This document shows, one piece after another, positions 1-4,961 of a stretch of 6,327 nt of DNA. Source of the DNA: an uncultured Bacillota bacterium (GTDB taxonomy: Bacteria > Bacillota_I > Bacilli_A > RF39 > UBA660); the NCBI GenBank assembly GCA_947176475.1, contig CAMWQX010000070.1, positions 1-6,327 on the forward strand, given 5' to 3'. The notes beneath the pieces are model-generated. The model saw only the letters and a list, made by a program, of their open reading frames with translations, had not been told where the DNA came from and searched no databases. Position 1 is the first letter of the stretch. The number at the start of each line of letters is the position of its first letter. The translations under genes and the position numbers were made by a program.

Positions 1-30
1 ATCAATGAGTTATTTTATGAAAATGAATAA
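1..30 (+). CDS. C-terminal end of an upstream gene (partial)
   Basis: Reading from base 1, ten codons run to a TAA at 28-30 and give INELFYENE followed by stop. The acidic, polar tail fits the end of a protein, and the next gene has its ribosome binding site only 10 bases later, which is operon-like spacing. Nine residues are too few to name a family. It could also be a chance open frame, since the window edge cuts it. Confidence 0.4.
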   Translation: MNELFYENE

Positions 31-51
31 GTAAATGTATGGGGGATAGTT

Positions 52-602
52 ATGTTTAAAAAAAAGGAATATGAATTAGGAAAAGCGGAGATTGGAAATT
101 GTCCTATATGTGAGGAGGTTGCTGATTTTTTTGCAAATAATGGAATAGATATCAATAAATTTCTAGATTCTTTTTACACAATTATATTAGATAGAGATTC
201 TTTTTACAAAAAATGTGGTTCTATGGAATTTTTAGGCAATTCTAATGACGTGTATGAAAAAGATTTAGTTTTTAATAATCCAATTGCTTTTGATAATTTA
301 ATAGGTGTACATACATACATATCTAGATGTATTTTTACAATAAGGAAGCGGGTTATTCTGAAATACATTTGGATCATTTAAGTAGAGATATAATGGAAAA
401 TATTAATTATATTAAAAATTTAGATTTTGATATTGAAGTGGCAGAATTAGAAGGGGAGTATTATATATTAGAAGGCAAGCATAGAGTTGCGTATTTATTA
501 ATGGCTTATTTGATATTGAAAGAAAAATACAAAAATGATGAAATGGTATTTAATGAATTAATGAATAAGCTATATATTAATGTTAAGGTTAGAAACAAGT
601 AA
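52..602 (+). pseudogene. ParB/sulfiredoxin-like protein, broken by a one-base frameshift
   Basis: The ATG at 52 has a GGGGGA ribosome binding site at 41-46. The frame runs to a TAA at 379-381, but the protein-like sequence continues in another frame from about 327 to the TAA at 600-602. Adding one T to the T5 run at 332-336, or a -1 ribosomal slip on ATT TTT, joins the two parts into 183 residues with a smooth junction (SRCIFYNKEAGY). The rejoined C-terminal half has EGEYYILEGKHRVAYL, with G142-K143-H144-R145. This resembles the G-x-H-R signature of ParB-N/sulfiredoxin-fold domains, which bind nucleotide or DNA. The N-terminal half has a CPIC motif but no recognised domain. The downstream part has no ribosome binding site of its own. 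The trypsin-like gene follows after 23 bases, so the two are probably cotranscribed. The family call is a motif-level inference. Confidence 0.6.
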
Positions 603-625
603 AATTAAAATAAGAGGTGAAAATA

Positions 626-1441
626 ATGAGAATATCAGAACAATTAATTTACTGTACAACAAAAATCATTTCTGTTTTAGATGACGACACATGTGCAACA
701 GGAACCGGATTTTTTATGAGTTTTAATATTGATAAAGAGAATAATCAGTGTCAACCGGTTATTATTACTAATAAACATGTTGTGGAAGGAGCAAAGAAAA
801 TCATTTATTCTGTTTGTAAATCTACAGAAGATAATACTCCTTTGGATCAAGAAAGATTTGAAATTACTTTTAAAAATTGGAAAATAATTAAACACCCAGA
901 TGATAATGTTGATTTGTGTGCGATTTCTATTTCATCGGTAGATAACTTTACTAAAAGTAATAATGTACATCTTTTTAGGGGACATTTTGGAACAGATTTG
1001 TTAATTGATGATGAAGAAATAAAAGGTTGCTCAGCAATTGAAGATGTCGTTATGGTAGGTTATCCCATTGGGTTAGAGGATTCATATAATAATAAACCGA
1101 TTGTTAGAAAAGGAATTACTGCTACTCATATGAAATATGATTATGAGGGAAAAAAGGAGTTTTTAGTAGATATTTCATGTTTCCCAGGTTCCAGCGGTTC
1201 TCCTGTTTTCTTATGTAATGAGTCTACTTATACTGTTGGGCACAATGTATATGTTGGGGATCGTTGTAGATTGTTGGGTGTTCTTTATGCAGGACCTAAA
1301 TATAATGCTGTAGGAAATATTGTGTTTGAAAATATTCCAATAAAACCGCAATCAAAAGTTCCTATACCTACTAATTTAGGTGTTGTTATTAAAGCAAGCA
1401 GAATTAAGGAACTTGAAGATATTATGAAAAATATGGAATAA
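626..1441 (+). CDS. Trypsin-like serine protease (S1/Trypsin_2 fold), cytoplasmic
   Basis: This 271-residue protein is a single chymotrypsin-fold protease domain. The triad can be read directly: H51 in VIITNKHVVEGA, D96 in NVDLCAI, and S190 in FPGSSGSPVF, which stands for the family's GDSGGP. TGTGFF at 25-30 and VMVGYPIGL at 142-150 are also usual for bacterial Trypsin_2 proteins. No signal peptide, membrane segment or PDZ domain is visible, so it differs from secreted or HtrA/Deg proteases and should act in the cytoplasm. The ATG at 626 is chosen because AAGAGGTG (612-619) sits 6 bases before it; an in-frame GTG at 617 lies inside that ribosome binding site. It follows the frameshifted ParB-like gene by 23 bases. 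Small stand-alone proteases of this type occur in defence islands, sometimes cleaving a partner protein; the substrate here is unknown. The active fold is clear, the role is not. Confidence 0.9.
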   Translation: MRISEQLIYCTTKIISVLDDDTCATGTGFFMSFNIDKENNQCQPVIITNKHVVEGAKKIIYSVCKSTEDNTPLDQERFEITFKNWKIIKHPDDNVDLCAISISSVDNFTKSNNVHLFRGHFGTDLLIDDEEIKGCSAIEDVVMVGYPIGLEDSYNNKPIVRKGITATHMKYDYEGKKEFLVDISCFPGSSGSPVFLCNESTYTVGHNVYVGDRCRLLGVLYAGPKYNAVGNIVFENIPIKPQSKVPIPTNLGVVIKASRIKELEDIMKNME

Positions 1442-1497
1442 TGGTAATATAAGTTATATTTGGTGTTTTGCGGATAGTTGATTTTATTACTGCAAGC

Positions 1498-1503
1498 TAT
1501 AAT
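1498..1503 (+). promoter_or_regulatory. Possible -10 box upstream of the ClpP/SppA-like protease
   Basis: The 177-base gap between the two protease genes (1442-1618) has no further ORF of note and no clear terminator. It holds a consensus TATAAT at 1498-1503, about 115 bases before the next start codon, but no good -35 hexamer 16-18 bases before it. A second weak candidate is TACAAT at 1574-1579. An AT-only inverted repeat, AATATAA-g-TTATATT, lies at 1446-1460 just after the trypsin-like gene. Such AT-rich matches arise easily by chance in this DNA. Confidence 0.25.
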
Positions 1504-1618
1504 ATAATTGAGTTCTATATTTATATCTAATTAATGTAAATATATTGTGTAAGCATATGAAATTATATTTATGTACAATGAATATTATATGAAAAATAAT
1601 TAAAACTTGGGAGGAATT

Positions 1619-2518
1619 ATGGCAAATATTGCGGATATTTTAAAGGAAATTAGTTCAGCTTCTGGACCTTTAGATATTATTAGAAAAAAGTACATACGGG
1701 AGCTTTCAGATTATACAAAAAGAAATACAATAGTATATTATTCTGGGTGGTTAATTAAACAAGAAGCGCCCAATACTGATATAAATGATTCAGATATGAC
1801 GGGCTTTATGGAAGCAGTTAAAGGATTGGATTATAGTAAAGGTTTAGATTTAATACTTCATACGCCAGGAGGAAATCCAACTGCGGCGGAATCTATTGTA
1901 AAATATCTTAGAAAAAAATTTAATAATGATATTAGAATTATAGTTCCTCATATGGCTATGTCTGCTGGAACAATGATTGCTTGTAGTGGCAAGTGTATTA
2001 TTATGGGAAAACATTCTAGTCTAGGACCTATTGACCCTCAATTTAATGGTATACCCGCATATAGCATAAAAAAAGAATTTGAACAAGCCAAAGATGAAGT
2101 CACTAAGGATCCAAACACATTTATGTATTGGAAAATTCAACTCGAAAAATATCCAGCGGCATTTTTAGATATAGCTATTAGTTCAATTGAATTATCAGAA
2201 GTGTTAGTTAAAGAGTGGCTTGGTACTTGTATGTTTGATGAAAGAAATCCAGAAGATAAAAAGGTGATAGATAAAATAGTAAAAGCTTTAAATGAAAATA
2301 AAAATTCTAAGTCTCATGGTCGTCATCTTGATGTTGATTTTTGTTCTAATTTAGGACTCAAAATAGAAAGACTAGAAGATGATCAAGAACTCCAAGATAA
2401 AGTTTTAAGCGTGCATCATGCTATGACTCTAACTTTTAATAGTTCCCCTACGGCTGTCAAAATAATAGAAAATAATGAAGAAGGGACAATGATTTATACA
2501 TTTAATTCAGCAAAATAA
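1619..2518 (+). CDS. ClpP/SppA-superfamily serine protease, SDH_sah type
   Basis: This 299-residue protein matches the 'serine dehydrogenase proteinase' (SDH_sah, ClpP/crotonase fold) family in length and motif order. LDLILHTPGGNP (76-87) forms the oxyanion-side glycine loop. IVPHMAMSAGTMIAC (108-122) carries the likely nucleophile S115 in SAGT, and GKHSSLGPIDPQ (130-141) is the following signature. The general base is not assigned here. There is no signal peptide or membrane segment, unlike classical SppA, so it is probably cytoplasmic. The ATG at 1619 is chosen because GGGAGGA (1609-1615) lies just before it; the in-frame TTG at 1607 overlaps that site. The gene ends at a strong terminator. 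Family members are poorly characterised and the name reflects an early report rather than a proven physiological role. Its position 177 bases after a trypsin-fold protease suggests, but does not prove, a shared function. Confidence 0.85.
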   Translation: MANIADILKEISSASGPLDIIRKKYIRELSDYTKRNTIVYYSGWLIKQEAPNTDINDSDMTGFMEAVKGLDYSKGLDLILHTPGGNPTAAESIVKYLRKKFNNDIRIIVPHMAMSAGTMIACSGKCIIMGKHSSLGPIDPQFNGIPAYSIKKEFEQAKDEVTKDPNTFMYWKIQLEKYPAAFLDIAISSIELSEVLVKEWLGTCMFDERNPEDKKVIDKIVKALNENKNSKSHGRHLDVDFCSNLGLKIERLEDDQELQDKVLSVHHAMTLTFNSSPTAVKIIENNEEGTMIYTFNSAK

Positions 2519-2542
2519 AAAGTGCGAAAGCACTTTTATTTT
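2512..2542. terminator. Bidirectional intrinsic terminator
   Basis: The arms AAAAGTGC (2518-2525) and GCACTTTT (2530-2537) pair perfectly around a GAAA tetraloop. The stem can extend through one bulged A with AAAAT (2512-2516) against ATTTT (2538-2542). T-rich tracts follow on both strands, so it can end the ClpP/SppA-like protease transcript on the + strand and the 58-residue gene on the - strand. The stop codon of the minus-strand gene lies inside one arm. Confidence 0.85.
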
Positions 2543-2712
2543 GTTGAATTGGTTATAGTTAAATCTCCGTTAGAAAATTTTGTGGGAAATTTAGTTTGCA
2601 ATTTGTAATCATGTAGACTTTTTTTGTTAGTCATCTTAGTTTCATTAGTATCATTAATAATTTCTAGTTTTTTTAACAACTCTTTAATTTCCTTTTGTAA
2701 TTTGGTATTCAT
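2536..2712 (-). CDS. Small lysine-rich protein of unknown function (58 aa)
   Basis: On the minus strand an ATG at 2712-2710 opens 58 codons ending at TAA (2538-2536). It has a strong ribosome binding site, GGAGGG (minus strand, 2724-2719), 6 bases before the ATG. An extended -10 promoter lies just upstream, and the gene shares the terminator at 2512-2542. Expression signals this complete argue for a real gene. The product starts MNTKLQKEIKELLKKLEIIN. Residues 3-20 look like an amphipathic or coiled-coil helix, followed by a polar tail. Lysine makes up 12 of 58 residues; there is no Cys or Trp, no signal peptide, membrane segment or helix-turn-helix. I do not recognise a family. It diverges from the 196-residue gene and converges on the protease gene, so it is its own transcription unit. 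Confidence 0.7.
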   Translation of the reverse strand: MNTKLQKEIKELLKKLEIINDTNETKMTNKKSLHDYKLQTKFPTKFSNGDLTITNSTK

Positions 2713-2735
2713 AATAATCCCTCCAAGTTATTTTT

Positions 2736-2744
2736 ATTATACCA
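2736..2744 (-). promoter_or_regulatory. Extended -10 promoter of the 58-residue gene
   Basis: Read on the minus strand, 2744-2736 is TGGTATAAT, a full extended -10 element (TGn plus TATAAT). The start of transcription would fall near 2729, giving a leader of about 17 bases that still contains the GGAGGG ribosome binding site. The -35 region is weak (ATGATA at 17-base spacing), which is common for extended -10 promoters. Confidence 0.65.
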
Positions 2745-2759
2745 CATTTTTTAAAATGT
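2744..2759. repeat. Inverted repeat next to the minus-strand -10 box, possible operator
   Basis: ACATTTT (2744-2750) and AAAATGT (2753-2759) are perfect 7-base arms separated by TT. The repeat fills most of the space between the -10 and -35 regions of the minus-strand promoter. A dimeric regulator bound there would block transcription of the 58-residue gene. It is AT-rich, so chance symmetry is a real alternative. Confidence 0.35.
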
Positions 2760-2804
2760 ATCATCTAAATTATTTTATTCATATCATTATGTAAAGTTTC
2801 ATAT

Positions 2805-2810
2805 TATAAT
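2805..2810 (+). promoter_or_regulatory. Possible -10 box for the 196-residue gene
   Basis: A consensus TATAAT lies 34 bases before the ATG at 2845. The hexamer at 17-base spacing (TATCAT, 2782-2787) is a poor -35. With the terminator and the divergent gene just upstream, a + strand promoter must exist somewhere in 2713-2830, and this is the best candidate seen. Confidence 0.35.
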
Positions 2811-2844
2811 TACCTCCTTATTTTTTTATGAAAGGATAAAAGTA

Positions 2845-3435
2845 ATGATGGATGTTATGAGGATTGATGATCATGCATATGTTGACAATAAAGGCAGGGT
2901 TATAAATCCACATAATCAGAGAGAAAGTAAAGTTATAAAAGATTTAATTGCAAATAATTCTTATATGAAAGAAGCTTTTTGTAATGGGGGAATATTTGTT
3001 AATCCCGATACAGATCTTAGAGGCTATGAAGATCATAATTATGATTTTTATGTTAATAATTTTAGGAGAGTTGTAACAAAGCATATTGAAAAGATATCCT
3101 TATATAAGGAAAATCATAGTGGTTTTGAAACTGTTTTTTTAATATTTGATGAATCTTCTCCTTATTTTGAAAATCTTGATTCCAATTTTGAAAAATTTAC
3201 AGCTCCTAATCAATGCAAATTTGGTCTGCCTCATTTTTGGTGGAACGATTATAATTTCTTAGAGTGCGTTAAAGATTCAGATATTGATTATTTAATTTGG
3301 TTTACTCCATACAAACATTTTGATTCATTGGAAAAAATAGAATTACCCAAAATAATAGTATGCGATTTATCAAAACTTCCTTTTAAACGCCTGAAAAAGT
3401 ATGATGAGAAAATGATTGAGAGTTTAGAAATATAA
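2845..3435 (+). CDS. Protein of unknown function next to the restriction-modification genes (196 aa)
   Basis: I do not recognise this family. The start is the first of two adjacent ATGs, with AAAGGA (2831-2836) 8 bases before it. The protein appears soluble: no signal peptide, membrane segment or obvious DNA-binding helix-turn-helix. Visible points are GRVINPHNQRESK near the N-terminus, a hydrophobic strand ending in FLIFDESSPYF, an aromatic LPHFWWNDYNF patch, and two further strand-like segments, DYLIWFTPYKH and PKIIVCDLSKL. The strand-acid pattern (FLIFDE, IIVCDLSK) suggests an alpha/beta fold, but no nuclease or ATPase motif can be assigned. It lies 54 bases upstream of the endonuclease start, on the same strand, so it may be an accessory part of the restriction system or an independent defence gene. 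The endonuclease also seems to have its own promoter, so linkage is not obligatory. Confidence 0.8.
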   Translation: MMDVMRIDDHAYVDNKGRVINPHNQRESKVIKDLIANNSYMKEAFCNGGIFVNPDTDLRGYEDHNYDFYVNNFRRVVTKHIEKISLYKENHSGFETVFLIFDESSPYFENLDSNFEKFTAPNQCKFGLPHFWWNDYNFLECVKDSDIDYLIWFTPYKHFDSLEKIELPKIIVCDLSKLPFKRLKKYDEKMIESLEI

Positions 3436-3441
3436 TATACA

Positions 3442-3469
3442 TTAAAAAAAACAGATTTTATGCTACAAT
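3442..3469 (+). promoter_or_regulatory. Promoter of the restriction endonuclease gene
   Basis: TTAAAA (3442-3447) and TACAAT (3464-3469) are spaced by 16 bases, and TGC directly before the -10 makes it an extended -10. Transcription would begin near 3476, leaving a leader of about 14 bases that holds the GGAG ribosome binding site for the ATG at 3490. The operator elements found at the methyltransferase promoter are absent here. Confidence 0.5.
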
Positions 3470-3489
3470 AATAAATGGAGAGAGAGAAT

Positions 3490-4890
3490 ATGAAGAAAAG
3501 AAACAATAATTCAGCTTTTGGTATGACAGTGCAAAAATTAATTTGTGAAGAATATAACCTTGAAACAAACGAATGGGCGGAGAATCAGTATGATGCAAAT
3601 TATGATTCGCAGTACGATGGAGTAAGATTGTTATTTCCAGATATTTTTAATGAAATAGGAGCAAATCCTGTTAAATGTTTAAGTTTTGAACGTACAAGCG
3701 AATTTGAAGATAATAGTAATCCTCATAATTTTTTGTTGAGCAATGGAATGACCCTTTCTGTAAAGACAACTAAGTCTAAGAAAAGAGGTAAGGTTGCCCC
3801 ACAAATAATTGGTCAGGCAGGTTATGAAAAATTAAATATTCATTTTAATCATTTAGTTGAAAATAAAATAGAAAATCCAAAAGATATAAAAGATTTAGTA
3901 TGGAATAATGTAGAGAAGGTAATACCAATATTTATCGATTATTTATTTTTATCAGACATTTTGCTATGGATATTTATGGATAATGGTCAATATGGTTACA
4001 AATTAATTTATCGTGGGGAAAAACCAGATATGTTATGGGAAAAGGAAAGCTTTTCATTTACAAAAAGTAAAATAGAAGATTGGAATGAAAGTATATCTAT
4101 TAAGTATGAGAATGTTAGTATAGCAGAAGTTCAAGTTCACAAGAAACGAACCTTTAAGTTTAGATTTATATTAGATATATTGGAAGGATTCTTTAAGAAA
4201 AAAGAGATAAATAATGAGACTGTTGGGATTTCTATAGAGAACGCAATTTGTAAAATGTATAATTTGGAGAGGCCAGATCATTTGGAAAAGAGATCAGATA
4301 AATCTATAGAAAAGGATGCAAAAAATGTTATTAAAGATGCTTTTAAAAATATGCCAAAACCGATTGAGTATGTTGGTAATAAGACGGGTGCTCGTGGTGG
4401 AAGAAGTAAATCTCCAGTTGATTTTTTATTAGAATATAATAATGATTTATCGTTAAAAACTAATATTAAAGGAAAGGTCTGCCCTCCCGAAATTGGACAG
4501 CCTAGTATTGAAACATTTAAAAATCATTTTGCTTATTTAATAGAAAATTTAGATGAATTTGATAGTAGTTCATTTAAAAAATTGGCTATTAATTCAACTG
4601 ATAAGTTAATGAATGAATACTTAAAGTATTTACTTGATTGTGATTATTTATTATGGATTTACAAAAATGGTAAGAAATTTAAATATAAAATATTAACAAA
4701 AGATTTGAATTTTGTTTTTAAAGCAGGTAAGTTTAAATTTACCAGAGATGAGAAAAATTGGAATGAGAGTACTACTGTCAAATATGATGGTATAACTATC
4801 GGTGAATTTCAAGTTCATAAAGGTAGGAATTCTCTGAAATTTAGATTTGATATGAAAAATCTTATTGAATTATTGGAAAAAGAAAAATAA
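3490..4890 (+). CDS. Putative Type II restriction endonuclease with two tandem PD-(D/E)XK-like domains
   Basis: This 466-residue protein consists of two copies of one domain, about residues 9-235 and 245-465. Matching segments are GMTVQKLICEEYNLE (11-25) with GISIENAICKMYNLE (246-260); KVAPQIIGQ (101-109) with KVCPPEIGQ (329-337); WNES (198-201) with WNES (424-427); and VQVHKKR..FKFRF (215-226) with FQVHKGR...LKFRF (440-453). Copy 2 shows a nuclease-like set: D311 in SPVDFLL, S321-x-K323, and perhaps E334. Copy 1 keeps S90-x-K92 but has N80 for the Asp and I106 for the Glu. I infer that copy 2 cuts and copy 1 binds DNA or regulates. The ATG at 3490 is chosen because GGAG (3477-3480) sits 9 bases before it; the in-frame ATG at 3475 lacks a ribosome binding site and lies at the predicted transcription start. 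A C5 methyltransferase follows after 71 bases, supporting the restriction role. The target sequence cannot be deduced. I cannot name the exact endonuclease family. Confidence 0.75.
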   Translation: MKKRNNNSAFGMTVQKLICEEYNLETNEWAENQYDANYDSQYDGVRLLFPDIFNEIGANPVKCLSFERTSEFEDNSNPHNFLLSNGMTLSVKTTKSKKRGKVAPQIIGQAGYEKLNIHFNHLVENKIENPKDIKDLVWNNVEKVIPIFIDYLFLSDILLWIFMDNGQYGYKLIYRGEKPDMLWEKESFSFTKSKIEDWNESISIKYENVSIAEVQVHKKRTFKFRFILDILEGFFKKKEINNETVGISIENAICKMYNLERPDHLEKRSDKSIEKDAKNVIKDAFKNMPKPIEYVGNKTGARGGRSKSPVDFLLEYNNDLSLKTNIKGKVCPPEIGQPSIETFKNHFAYLIENLDEFDSSSFKKLAINSTDKLMNEYLKYLLDCDYLLWIYKNGKKFKYKILTKDLNFVFKAGKFKFTRDEKNWNESTTVKYDGITIGEFQVHKGRNSLKFRFDMKNLIELLEKEK

Positions 4891-4902
4891 AATAAATCAA
4901 TA

Positions 4903-4931
4903 TTGACTATTGTCCACTTATCATGTATAAT
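4903..4931 (+). promoter_or_regulatory. Near-consensus promoter of the methyltransferase gene
   Basis: TTGACT (4903-4908) and TATAAT (4926-4931) are separated by exactly 17 bases, the strongest promoter in the window. Transcription should start near 4938, about 24 bases before the GTG start at 4962. This gives the methyltransferase a promoter independent of the endonuclease gene upstream. Confidence 0.85.
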
Positions 4932-4949
4932 TATCATGTACAGTGGACA
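4911..4949. promoter_or_regulatory. Symmetric operator-like array over the methyltransferase promoter
   Basis: TGTCCACT (4911-4918) and AGTGGACA (4942-4949) are perfect inverted 8-base arms, with centres 31 bases apart (about three helical turns). Two CATG tetramers (4922-4925 and 4935-4938) lie symmetrically between them. The whole array centres on base 4930, inside the -10 box. A 10-base direct repeat, TTATCATGTA, is present at 4918-4927 and 4931-4940. The left arm is upstream of the expected transcript start, so the symmetry acts in DNA rather than as an RNA hairpin. The natural candidate ligand is the helix-turn-helix at the N-terminus of the methyltransferase encoded just downstream, giving autorepression. 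Confidence 0.7.
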
Positions 4950-4961
4950 GGAGGAATAATT

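Noticed and set aside
308..322. Three copies of ACAT as a phase-variation tract explaining the frameshift
   Set aside because: A one-unit change there would shift the frame ahead of the in-frame TAG at 324-326 and stop translation, so the frameshift must lie after it. Three units are also too few to slip often.
677..895. Minus-strand open frame opposite the trypsin-like gene
   Set aside because: It lies opposite a clear protease gene, has Phe/Ile/Cys-rich composition typical of an antisense shadow, and shows no ribosome binding site.
1607..1618. TTG at 1607 as start of the ClpP/SppA-like protease
   Set aside because: The codons overlap the GGGAGGA ribosome binding site that serves the ATG at 1619.
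2795..2822. Strong AAGGAGG on the minus strand followed by a 7-codon ORF (MKLYIMI)
   Set aside because: It is too short to call, and no promoter for it is visible; it sits in the leader region of the divergent gene. Possibly a leftover of an older gene, but unsupported.
3475..3489. ATG at 3475 as start of the endonuclease
   Set aside because: No ribosome binding site precedes it and it coincides with the predicted transcription start; GGAG at 3477-3480 serves the ATG at 3490.
3288..3506. Minus-strand open frame opposite the end of the 196-residue gene
   Set aside because: It is an antisense shadow rich in Phe/Ser/Ile that overlaps two supported genes and the endonuclease promoter.
4911..4949. 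The TGTCCACT/AGTGGACA repeat as an RNA hairpin or attenuator
   Set aside because: The left arm lies between -35 and -10, outside the expected transcript, so both arms cannot be in the same RNA from this promoter.
4923..4961. ATG at 4923 as start of the methyltransferase, adding 13 residues
   Set aside because: It lies in the -10 region, upstream of the expected transcript start, and has no ribosome binding site. GTG 4962 has AGGAGG at ideal distance, and the helix-turn-helix begins right after it.
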